Source: Clostridiales bacterium (lineage in GTDB: Bacteria; Bacillota; Clostridia; Christensenellales; Aristaeellaceae). Taken from it: 64,000 bases of DNA. Positions 15,763 through 24,329 of this stretch are shown here, one piece after another. Location: positions 1 through 64,000 of the forward strand of contig SVGP01000005.1 of assembly GCA_015056255.1 (NCBI GenBank), given 5' to 3'. Under the pieces are notes generated by a model. That model did no database searches. It saw only the letters and a list, made by a program, of their open reading frames with translations, and was not told the origin of the DNA. Every line of letters starts with the position of its first letter. Position 1 is the first letter of the stretch. A program made the translations under genes and the position numbers.

Positions 15763-16541
15763 CAAAACTGTACGCCCATCGTCTTTAAAAAGTCGATGGA
15801 GGATTTCATTTCTCCAAGCGGATTATCCGTGTCCGCAGCGTTGTCCTGTTCGATTTCAATATACTTAACGCCGGTTTCCTCGCACGCGCGGATGATTTCC
15901 TTCCAATTGAGATTTCCGCTTCCGATGGGCGCCATCTTCTGGATATTTTCGCCGGAGCCGACCATGTCCTTAAAGTGGCCGACGTCCATGCGTCCGTCTA
16001 CCTTCTTAATCCAATCGACGGGGTTACATCCGCCCGCCTGAACCCAATAGGTGTCCAGTTCGAATTGCGCCTCGGGGCAGAAGGTATCAAACAGGATATC
16101 CATGCCGAGCACGCCGTCAAAGCGCTGGAATTCGAAGGCATGGTTGTGATAGACAAAGGTGAGGCCTTCGTCAGAGAGCTTTTTGGCGATTTCGTTTACG
16201 TGCAGGGCAAAATTTTTAAAGCCCTCCGCGCCGCCATTGTATTCTTTGCTCATCGCGCCAAGGCCCGCGTATTTTACGTTCCACAGCTTGTGGCGGCGAA
16301 TGAGCGCGTCCAGGTGATTGTCAAAATCGTCCATGGAGTTGTGGGTGACCACAGGGGTCATGCCGGTTTCAAGAAGAATATCGCGCACCGTTTCGTCCGG
16401 AATTTCGCGGCTCTGACCGGACAGCTGGCAGGTATTGTAGCCCATTTCCTTAAGGCTCATAAGCGTGTTTTTCAGATCCTCGGCGTTTTGCGCGAGGTTG
16501 CGCACGGAATACAGCTGCGCACCGACAACAAAGTTCTTCAT
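15762..16541 (-). CDS. Sugar phosphate isomerase/epimerase (TIM barrel)
   Basis: A 259-residue member of the AP-endonuclease-2/xylose-isomerase-like TIM-barrel family. Visible features are the first strand VGAQLYSVRN, HNSMDDF, YHNHAFEFQ, FELDTYWVQAGG, VGHFKDM and a late YIEIEQD, consistent with a metal site formed by Glu, Asp and His residues. It probably isomerises a sugar or inositol derivative; the substrate is unknown. The start is ATG 16541 with GGAGGG upstream; 27 residues of extra open frame lie before it without support. It has its own consensus promoter and overlaps tadA by one base. Confidence 0.85.
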   Translation of the reverse strand: MKNFVVGAQLYSVRNLAQNAEDLKNTLMSLKEMGYNTCQLSGQSREIPDETVRDILLETGMTPVVTHNSMDDFDNHLDALIRRHKLWNVKYAGLGAMSKEYNGGAEGFKNFALHVNEIAKKLSDEGLTFVYHNHAFEFQRFDGVLGMDILFDTFCPEAQFELDTYWVQAGGCNPVDWIKKVDGRMDVGHFKDMVGSGENIQKMAPIGSGNLNWKEIIRACEETGVKYIEIEQDNAADTDNPLGEMKSSIDFLKTMGVQF

Positions 16542-16571
16542 AGTTTTCCCTCCGCATAAACTTGTAAATCT

Positions 16572-16600
16572 ATTATAGCGCAAATTGGGCTTGTTCGCAA
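16572..16600 (-). promoter_or_regulatory. Promoter of the isomerase-tadA unit
   Basis: Minus strand TTGCGA (16600-16595), 17 bases, TATAAT (16577-16572), with a leader of about 25 bases to ATG 16541. Confidence 0.72.
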
Positions 16601-16646
16601 CGAGAAATATAAACATATTCAAAAATTCAATCGGAGGCGAAAATCA

Positions 16647-17441
16647 GTGAATACCCTCAAAAAAGTTCAGATCCGCCGCGAAAGGGCCTCCTTTCCCGCG
16701 CTGGTCGTCGCGTTTCTGGTGCTTTCCGTCGTATTTTTTCTGTCGACCATGAGCGTCCGGGAGGAAAAGGCGATTGCCAAATCGCCTTCAAAAAAGGAAA
16801 TTTTTACACGCGAATTTGCGCTTAGCGATGTGGACGTTCATCTGATTTCGCTTTTCGAAGACGCCAATCAGGAATCCGCACGGCTTTTTTCCGCAAGGCA
16901 CATGCAAAGAGGCGCGGCGGGCTATCTTTTTGAAACGGATGGGCGATGGCATTCAATCGGAAGCGTCTATTTTTCAAAGGAAGAGGCTGAAAAAATGAGG
17001 GCGCATCTTTTTGAAAGCGGAATGGACGCAAAGATCATCCCCGTCCATCAAAAGGGCGTGCTCCTTCGCGTAACGGCGGACGAAGACACGCTGAAAACAC
17101 TTGAATTCTGTTTGTCCGCTTTTTCGGAATATGAAAAGTCGCTGATGGATTTGGCAAATAGACTCGATGCGGGAACACTTTCGGAAAGAGAGGCGCGCGT
17201 GCTTTTGCCGGTTCTGAAATACGATTTATCAAAGCATGAGGCAAGCGCAAAGGAAAAAGCGCAGGCTTCCGGCGAAAACGCAGTGAAGGAAATCTTTGAA
17301 ATGTATCTTTTGAATCTTGAAACCGCATCCAATCTTACAAAAAGCGAGGGCGGAGAGATGATGCTCTCCGCCCGGGTCAAGCACGCAGCGATCGAAAGCG
17401 CGCATAAACGCATGCAGCTCTTAAAAAAGCTGGCAGGCTAA
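16647..17441 (+). CDS. SPOR-like membrane protein of unknown function
   Basis: A 264-residue protein starting at GTG 16647, with GGAGG 11 bases upstream. A basic N terminus precedes one membrane helix (about 17-35). An extracytoplasmic region of about 85 residues (QRGAAGYLFETDGRWHSIGS, then SKEEAEKMRAHLFESGMDAK) resembles SPOR/sporulation-related repeats that bind denuded glycan. The rest is helical, with no known motif. It is similar in layout to hypothetical SPOR-domain proteins of Clostridia. The stop codon overlaps the convergent surE stop by 3 bases. Sporulation or division linkage is only an inference. Confidence 0.65.
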   Translation: MNTLKKVQIRRERASFPALVVAFLVLSVVFFLSTMSVREEKAIAKSPSKKEIFTREFALSDVDVHLISLFEDANQESARLFSARHMQRGAAGYLFETDGRWHSIGSVYFSKEEAEKMRAHLFESGMDAKIIPVHQKGVLLRVTADEDTLKTLEFCLSAFSEYEKSLMDLANRLDAGTLSEREARVLLPVLKYDLSKHEASAKEKAQASGENAVKEIFEMYLLNLETASNLTKSEGGEMMLSARVKHAAIESAHKRMQLLKKLAG

Positions 17442-18193
17442 ATCGTAAGATCCACTTCGTCCACATCTCGCTTGACTGCGGTATCCCACGTGAGCGCGGA
17501 TACCGTGGCCCAGCCGTTCTCGTTTAAAACATCGTCCGAGTTTTCAGGATAGGGCGCGGATTCCGCCCCGTCGCACAGGAAATAATATGTGTGTCCGTAT
17601 TCGCTTTTGTAGGATTCGTATCTTGCTTCCGTAAGGTACACGGGCGCGAGCGCCTGCGTGGATTTTATACCCTTGATTTTATCAAGCGGCAGCGCGGGCA
17701 CGTTGAGGTTATAAATTTCGCCGCGCCTTAAGGGATGCTTAAGCGCCCATTCAGCCACGCGCAGGGTGATTTCAGCAGCGGCGGTATAGTCTTTCTGCGT
17801 AAAGGAGCGAAGAGAAGCGGCAATCGCGGGACAGCCGGCCATCGATGCCTCCATCGCCGCGCCCACTGTGCCCGAATAAACGCACGCGCCGCCGAGATTG
17901 GAGCCTTTATTGATGCCGGATATGCAGATATCGGGCTTGTCATCCCTTAAAAGAAACACGCCCAGCCGCGCACAGTCCGTGGGCGTTCCGTCAACGGCAA
18001 TGGCGCGCATGCCGAAAAGCTGGGACTCACGCGCATGAAGCGGCTTTACTATATTGATGGAATGGCTGCACGCGCTTTTTTCGCTGTCCGGCGCACAAAT
18101 CGTCACACGATGCCCTTTTTCCACCGCAAGCTTTGCCAGCTGCAAAATGCCCTCCGCGCGGATGCCGTCGTCATTGGTTAAAAGAATATGCAT
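17438..18193 (-). CDS. surE: 5'/3'-nucleotidase SurE
   Basis: A 251-residue metal-dependent phosphatase acting on nucleoside monophosphates and short polyphosphate. TNDDGI (residues 6-11) holds the two metal-binding Asp residues, followed by VTICAPDSEKSACSHS (catalytic Ser region), VDGTPTDCARLG and SGINKGSNLG. Length is usual for the family. The gene has a consensus promoter and a hairpin at the extreme 5' end of its mRNA, and converges with the SPOR-like gene with overlapping stops. Confidence 0.93.
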   Translation of the reverse strand: MHILLTNDDGIRAEGILQLAKLAVEKGHRVTICAPDSEKSACSHSINIVKPLHARESQLFGMRAIAVDGTPTDCARLGVFLLRDDKPDICISGINKGSNLGGACVYSGTVGAAMEASMAGCPAIAASLRSFTQKDYTAAAEITLRVAEWALKHPLRRGEIYNLNVPALPLDKIKGIKSTQALAPVYLTEARYESYKSEYGHTYYFLCDGAESAPYPENSDDVLNENGWATVSALTWDTAVKRDVDEVDLTI

Positions 18194-18223
18194 ATCCGTC
18201 CTCCGAATCCATTTACTAAAAAT

Positions 18224-18240
18224 GGGCCTTTTAAAGGCCC
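18224..18240 (-). promoter_or_regulatory. 5'-terminal hairpin of surE mRNA
   Basis: GGGCCTTT/AAAGGCCC palindrome starting within a few bases of the predicted transcription start and followed on the minus strand by ATTTTTAG. It may protect the 5' end or act as a very early terminator. Confidence 0.5.
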
Positions 18241-18249
18241 AACACTATA

Positions 18250-18278
18250 ATGATAGCAGATTTATTTTTATTCGTCAA
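18250..18278 (-). promoter_or_regulatory. Promoter of surE
   Basis: Minus strand TTGACG (18278-18273), 17 bases, TATCAT (18255-18250). Confidence 0.7.
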
Positions 18279-18344
18279 CTGTCTTCGTTAAGAATCTACT
18301 GTTTATACAATGTTAATATTGAAAATTTTGTATAAATTTCCGGG

Positions 18345-18373
18345 TTGCAAAATAAGGCATTCTGCCGTATAAT
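18345..18373 (+). promoter_or_regulatory. Promoter of the candidate noncoding RNA
   Basis: TTGCAA (18345-18350), exactly 17 bases, TATAAT (18368-18373). The predicted start is near 18380. Confidence 0.7.
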
Positions 18374-18379
18374 TTAAGC

Positions 18380-18727
18380 ACAGAGAGCGAAGAACACCAA
18401 ACAAAAGGAAACTTCCTCCAGACGAACCTGACCGAAGAGATTCTCATAAAAGGATACAAAGCATCCTAAAAAAGAAAATTAAAGAAAAGAGAGTCGCAGG
18501 AATTCGGAAATGGAAACGTCAAATACAAAGAAAGCGAGGTACACAAACAGATGTTAGATATCAAGATCCAACAGAAATGACCCTTGATTGTGGATGATCG
18601 GACTTTGTGAAGAAAGAGGAAGATCGCAAAATGAAGCAATCAAGGGTCATTTCATTTTTGGAAAAATGCGGATTCGTCCGTTTCACAGATAGCATTTCTC
18701 AGATTCCGTTGGGGATCTGTTTTTTTA
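18380..18727 (+). ncRNA. Candidate structured noncoding RNA of about 350 nt
   Basis: This stretch has a consensus promoter, no substantial coding frame and a clear intrinsic terminator. The 5' 200 nt are purine-rich with small hairpins (for example AGGAT/ATCCT near 18451-18467). The 3' part is strongly structured: a perfect 17-bp helix (18574-18590 with 18637-18653), a 7-bp helix (18653-18668), a UUCG-tetraloop hairpin (18669-18680), then the terminator. A 9-codon frame (ATG at 18551, product MLDIKIQQK) ends in the 17-bp helix. Its motifs do not match tmRNA, RNase P RNA, SRP RNA or 6S RNA. The function is unknown. Confidence 0.55.
18700..18726 (+). terminator. Intrinsic terminator of the noncoding RNA
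   Basis: An 8-bp stem (18700-18707 with 18712-18719, one T-G pair), a 4-base loop and a run of seven T. Confidence 0.85.
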
Positions 18728-18740
18728 TACCTGTAATACC

Positions 18741-18982
18741 GTAGGGCGGGGGCTTGCTCCCGCCGCACTTTCCTCCATTTTGCAAAACAACGCCGGGCGA
18801 TTCATGAATCGCCCCTACGGAATAGCTGCGCCATAAAACTGATACTACATATTTCCTGAAAACACCGCCGATTTTCCTGCGCGAAATGTTGGGGCGATCA
18901 ATGATCGCCCGCGCTATCTTACAAAATCACGTGCTTTTCCTTAAACAATCTGCGTAAACGTCAGGAGCAAGCCCCCGCCCTA
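18741..18982. repeat. Nested cluster of four palindromic repeat units
   Basis: Four units of the dispersed palindrome family: 18741-18768, 18792-18817, 18891-18914 and 18964-18982. The outer two are inverted copies of each other (core GGCGGGGGCTTGCTCC), and the inner two are inverted copies with the GGGCGAT...ATCGCCC core. The whole block is thus a nested inverted repeat between the noncoding RNA and the portal gene. Nothing else is seen in 18983-19032. Confidence 0.7.
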
Positions 18983-19032
18983 TCGCCTGGATGGATTTTT
19001 AAGTAAAAACAAAGACCAAAGACAAATGTTTT

Positions 19033-20685
19033 TTACTGATTTTCCTTCTGCTTTTGAATGACCTCGTACAGCGCTTTTATTTTCTTGTCGTACGTCTGTC
19101 CTTTTCGGATGCGCTCGATCAATTGCGCTTTGCCTTCAAACTCCATCATTTCTATGCAGGTAAGCGCCTGCTCCGCGTTTTCGGGATTGAAAAAGCCGAG
19201 CGCGTAGAATTCCTTGGCAAGCTCGTTTCTCTGGAGCATATGCATGGGACTTGAACGCTGGGGACGGATCTTAATGTCGAAGACAGGCGCGGAAAAGAAA
19301 CGGTCCGCGTCCTCGCCCCTTGCGCGGATACGCGCGTTACAGAATCTTATGTATTTTTGTCCATTTTCCGCGCCCATTACGCGAAAGCATCTGGGTTCGG
19401 TGTAAAACTGGCGAATGAGCTCGATGATCAGATGACAAATGCGGGTAAAGGCGCGATAGCTGCTCTTGAGCGCGTCCCTTGAAAGCTTGTCGCCCGCGCT
19501 TTGAAGCGCCATAATCGCGCTGGCTGCGGTCACGCCGCTTGCGGACGCGCCCTGAGAAAAGTCGCGGTTGCCGCTGGTCTGCTTAAGCTCATCGATTTTG
19601 CCGTTCAGAATCGCGATCAGGGCGCTGCTCACGGGGCGCATTTCGATCTGCCGGATGCTGTCAGTCGGCGCAGAGCCGCCCTGATAATGCACAAAGTCGT
19701 TATTCCAGTCGGCATATTCTTCCTCGTTGATCGCGCCATCGGAGCGGATGAAAAAGCGGGGCCGCGCGGACATGAGCGCGCTTTTCAAAATGACGTTGTT
19801 GAGCTTGTCGATATACATCTGCGGCTGCTTGCACACGTCTATAAAGCCAAAGCCCGCAGGTGAATCCGCCTCCTGAAACTGAACGTCGAACACGAACGGA
19901 TACTGTCCATGGTCGTAATAGCCGCGCTCAGAATACCTTTCGTCGTTTTCAGACGCATACAACAGCTGACCGCAGACGAACTTCACAAAATGCATGATAT
20001 CGCGCCCATTCACGCGCTTTTTATAGTACCAGTCGACCACCACGCTCCTGTCCGCCGTTTCTTTTCGGGTATTTCTATAATTGGTTTCGGTGATTATACC
20101 GCCGTTCAGTTTGCCTTCCAGAAACGGCCACGCTTCAATGAGCGTTTCATTATCCACGCTTTCGGTATGGAAAAGATGCTTGGAATATTGAATGTTTTTG
20201 ATTCCCGGCTCCCAGTAAAGACACATGGGGTCGACAGGCCTTATATCGATATCCCCCATGCCGCCCATGCGCGACGGATTCCAGAAAACGCCGGTGATGC
20301 CCGTTCCTCCCTTTAATTTTGTCCACCAAACGTCGGAATACACCTCTTCATACTCGTTCTGCTCCAGAATAACCGGCAGAATTGCGCTCAGCGCCTCGGC
20401 GTCCGGCTGATCGCTTTCTTCCCTTGGAAGCAGGAAGGGCTCGGGGTAATTGTCCATGGCGTCGGCGTGCTTTCCGGCAATGGAATTTAAAAGCCACGCG
20501 CTGGTCGAGGAAATGTCGTCGGGGTTTTTCCGAAGCGCGGTATCGCTTCTTCTCAAGCGGTACCATTCCTCGTTGTCCACAAGACGCGCTTCAAGGCTCG
20601 CCTTCGCGGCGCGGTATTTCATGAGCGTGCGCTCGGCCTCCAGTATGCTTTCCTTTGTAATGACTGGATGGATTGGATGTGACAT
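19033..20685 (-). CDS. Phage portal protein (orphan)
   Basis: A 550-residue portal-like protein, which in phages forms the dodecameric DNA channel at a capsid vertex. Recognisable stretches are NPDDISSTSAWLLNSI and AGKHADAMDNYPEP near the N terminus, the clip/wing region DIRPVDPMCLYWEPG, and QTSGNRDFSQGASASGVTAA, a motif common in tailed-phage portals. The start is ATG 20685 with AAAGGAG upstream; a TTG 21 bases earlier overlaps that site. It directly follows the large terminase. No protease, scaffold or capsid gene follows; instead come repeats and a convergent RNA. The frame is intact with codon use like its surroundings. Confidence 0.8.
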   Translation of the reverse strand: MSHPIHPVITKESILEAERTLMKYRAAKASLEARLVDNEEWYRLRRSDTALRKNPDDISSTSAWLLNSIAGKHADAMDNYPEPFLLPREESDQPDAEALSAILPVILEQNEYEEVYSDVWWTKLKGGTGITGVFWNPSRMGGMGDIDIRPVDPMCLYWEPGIKNIQYSKHLFHTESVDNETLIEAWPFLEGKLNGGIITETNYRNTRKETADRSVVVDWYYKKRVNGRDIMHFVKFVCGQLLYASENDERYSERGYYDHGQYPFVFDVQFQEADSPAGFGFIDVCKQPQMYIDKLNNVILKSALMSARPRFFIRSDGAINEEEYADWNNDFVHYQGGSAPTDSIRQIEMRPVSSALIAILNGKIDELKQTSGNRDFSQGASASGVTAASAIMALQSAGDKLSRDALKSSYRAFTRICHLIIELIRQFYTEPRCFRVMGAENGQKYIRFCNARIRARGEDADRFFSAPVFDIKIRPQRSSPMHMLQRNELAKEFYALGFFNPENAEQALTCIEMMEFEGKAQLIERIRKGQTYDKKIKALYEVIQKQKENQ

Positions 20686-20708
20686 GGATGGTTTGTCTCC
20701 TTTCAAAG

Positions 20709-22154
20709 TTATATGCGATAAAATCGCGCATTTGAGTTTTTCTTAAGATCCAGAGGATCCTCCCTCGGCGCCCCTGTTTTCACACACGACTGCGGAGAAA
20801 TGGGATTCTCCATGAGCACATAACGGCATTCATCGTAGATGTGATCCTCCTGAGAAGAGTTCACATCCTCGACCATGCGCGTGTCGTAGGTGAGCGAGGG
20901 CACGGTTCTTATAAAATGAACGCAGGTATTGAAAACCTGAAGCATAGGTCTTCCGTCTTTTTGAAAAGCAAACCTGTAATGAAACTGCATCTTACCCGGA
21001 AGGCGCGTGTTGTCGCCGGGCTGAAAATAGCAGTAGTTTGGGTGCCGCGCCATCATGGCTGCCACGGATTCGCCTCTGGATTCGTCAAAGATCGATGGAT
21101 CGGCAACGCCTGTTATGACTCTGCCCTTCAAAAGCTCGTTTTCATTTTCCATTCGTCTTATATTTTCGGCAATTTTGTCAGGCGCTTCGCGCGTGCCTTC
21201 GTTGGGCGTTCCCGTGCAGCCGTAGAGTTCCGAAATGCGGTACAGCCGCCCGTCCTCATCCGCCGCATACCAGCCGACGGAATAAGGCCTTGCATAGCCG
21301 AAATCCAGTCCTCGCCAGATACGCCAGTGCTTTGGAATCCGAAACGGCTTGATTACATGGGTAAACAGGCCGTCCTCATAGTGATTCGGATCGTTCACCC
21401 ACTCCCTGAACACCTGCCCGTCGAAGGAATCCCAGTTGCCGTACAGCTGCGCGTTTCTCTGGGCGACGGGCAGCATCGCAAGGTTGGCAAGATAGCTCCT
21501 GTCGTTTTGAAGGAGCGCCTCGTTGTCATAAACCGTTGCGGGGATAAAGATGCGGCTTCTTTCCTGCCTCTCCTCCGCGCCCTCGGGCGTTCGGATCACG
21601 CAAGTTTCCGTGACAGGCGTAAGGGGCGGAGCGCAGGTAATGAACCTGTCCTTCACCCATCCGTGCCCCACGCCGCCGGGGTTCGTCGTCGCGCGGATGC
21701 CCACAAACGTGCCGGGACCGGAGGGGCGGTTTCTTGAAAACATGAACGAATACTCATCCCACGTAAAATGCGTAAGCTCGTCAAAGATAATCAGATCAAA
21801 CTGCCGTCCGCGGTAGCTTTCGGTGTCGGCGGATGTATGCATGCTTCCAAAGGAAACCCTTGCGCCGGATGGAAACGTCCATCTGTGAGAAGTCTGATTG
21901 TATTTAACTCCCGGAAACATCCTTGGATAATACATGCGCGATTTATCGATGAGCTCCGTCAATTGCGGATAGGTTTTTCTTAAAATCAAAGCCTGAAAAT
22001 GCGGAATATGCACCCAGTAAAGCGGCAGCATGACGGCGGCTTCGCTCTTTCCCCCGCCCGCCGCGCCGCCGTACAGGCATTCGTATTCCCGCCTTTTTAA
22101 AAACATGGCCTGCTTTTTCTGCGGCTGCCACACGATGTTACGCATTTGCATCAT
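20709..22154 (-). CDS. Phage terminase large subunit (orphan)
   Basis: A 481-residue packaging motor with both activities apparently intact. The ATPase has Walker A GGAAGGGKS (29-37), Walker B FDLIIFDE (Asp125, Glu126) and coupling motif ATTNPGG. The RNase H-like nuclease has metal-binding Asp284 (GLDFGYARP), Asp352 (GVADPS) and Asp437/Asp441 (DHIYDE). In phages it cleaves concatemers and drives DNA into the prohead through the portal. The start is ambiguous among three closely spaced ATGs (22154, 22151, 22145). It overlaps the upstream gene by 17 bp. Retained catalytic residues argue against a dead remnant. Confidence 0.88.
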   Translation of the reverse strand: MMQMRNIVWQPQKKQAMFLKRREYECLYGGAAGGGKSEAAVMLPLYWVHIPHFQALILRKTYPQLTELIDKSRMYYPRMFPGVKYNQTSHRWTFPSGARVSFGSMHTSADTESYRGRQFDLIIFDELTHFTWDEYSFMFSRNRPSGPGTFVGIRATTNPGGVGHGWVKDRFITCAPPLTPVTETCVIRTPEGAEERQERSRIFIPATVYDNEALLQNDRSYLANLAMLPVAQRNAQLYGNWDSFDGQVFREWVNDPNHYEDGLFTHVIKPFRIPKHWRIWRGLDFGYARPYSVGWYAADEDGRLYRISELYGCTGTPNEGTREAPDKIAENIRRMENENELLKGRVITGVADPSIFDESRGESVAAMMARHPNYCYFQPGDNTRLPGKMQFHYRFAFQKDGRPMLQVFNTCVHFIRTVPSLTYDTRMVEDVNSSQEDHIYDECRYVLMENPISPQSCVKTGAPREDPLDLKKNSNARFYRI

Positions 22155-22587
22155 CCGGCGCAGGCAGAATCACAACGCCGGTTTCGCTGTTGTCCTTTTC
22201 CGGCGGCGAAAGCTTTTTTTCTTCAATTTCAAGCTTTTTAAGCTGCACGCTTCTTTCGCTCTCTGCTTCCGGCGGCAAAAGGCCGTAAAGGCCGCGCACA
22301 ACATCGCTCAATTCCCGTATGGCCAATATGACGTCGCGCAGATGCTTTACATTTCTGGTTTTCAGTTCCACTTCGCCGACCGCTCCGGAAGATTTTTCCT
22401 GAAAGACATGCCGCATGAATTGATTTTTGTCCTTCAGCATATCCATAATCTCGTCCGCCGCCAGATCCGCGCATTTTTTAAGCGCCTCCATCTGTATGCT
22501 GCTTGAAAGCTTTTTGGCCTTCACGGGGCGAATCCGCGTTATCGGCGCATCCATCTCATCCTGCCAGACTTTCTTTTCCTCTTCCAC
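22138..22587 (-). CDS. Small-terminase-like protein
   Basis: A 149-residue protein upstream of and overlapping the large terminase, the normal position of a terminase small subunit. It has a central helical region (EALKKCADLAADEIMDML, then VKHLRDVILAIRELSDVV) and an acidic C-terminal tail, consistent with an oligomerising core and motor-binding tail. A clear helix-turn-helix is not seen at the N terminus, so DNA recognition is doubtful. The start is GTG 22587, chosen because AAAGGAGG lies 7 bases upstream; the open frame extends 51 residues further without support. The assignment rests mainly on synteny. Confidence 0.6.
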   Translation of the reverse strand: MEEEKKVWQDEMDAPITRIRPVKAKKLSSSIQMEALKKCADLAADEIMDMLKDKNQFMRHVFQEKSSGAVGEVELKTRNVKHLRDVILAIRELSDVVRGLYGLLPPEAESERSVQLKKLEIEEKKLSPPEKDNSETGVVILPAPDDANA

Positions 22588-22661
22588 ATTCGGCCCTCCT
22601 TTCGCTGAATCAGTGTACACATTTTCATTTTTTCTCTCTACACGCCGAAAAAAATTTATGA

Positions 22662-24113
<1,452 letters not shown>

Positions 24114-24151
24114 GAAACTTTTTTTACGGATTATTACCAAATAATTCAATA

Positions 24152-24233
24152 GCGCGGGCGATCAATGATTGCCCCTACATGTTGATATGGAATCATAACA
24201 TTATTGTAGGGGCGATTCATGAATCGCCCGCGC
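24152..24233. repeat. REPIN-like inverted pair, probable gdhA terminator
   Basis: Two inverted units (24152-24179 and 24205-24233) share the GCGCGGGCGAT...CCCCTACA pattern, with a 25-bp spacer. The left unit has one unpaired base in its core (ATCAATGATT). CTTTTTC follows, so the 28-bp outer hairpin can end gdhA transcription. Confidence 0.75.
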
Positions 24234-24275
24234 CTTTTTCTTCCATTTCTTTTCCACATCTGATAAAATACCCGA

Positions 24276-24304
24276 TTGAACCCTTCCCCCTCCTGTGGTA
24301 TAAT
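24276..24304 (+). promoter_or_regulatory. Promoter of the MMPL transporter gene
   Basis: TTGAAC (24276-24281), 17 bases, TATAAT (24299-24304); the leader is about 20 bases. Confidence 0.75.
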
Positions 24305-24329
24305 ATTCTCCATTACGGGAGGGATAGAA

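Noticed and set aside
18380..18727. tmRNA, RNase P RNA, SRP RNA or 6S RNA
   Set aside because: No tRNA-like ends, tag-peptide frame, RNase P core motifs or SRP loop motifs, and the overall pairing is not a single rod as in 6S RNA.
18741..18982. Possible CRISPR array
   Set aside because: Units are palindromic, alternate in orientation and have irregular spacers (23-73 bp). No cas genes are near.
20841..21737. 298-codon plus-strand frame opposite the large terminase
   Set aside because: No motif, no ribosome-binding site, and it mirrors the terminase codon pattern.
19033..22587. A complete prophage
   Set aside because: Flanked by surE and gdhA with no capsid, tail, integrase, repressor or lysis genes and no visible attachment-site duplication.
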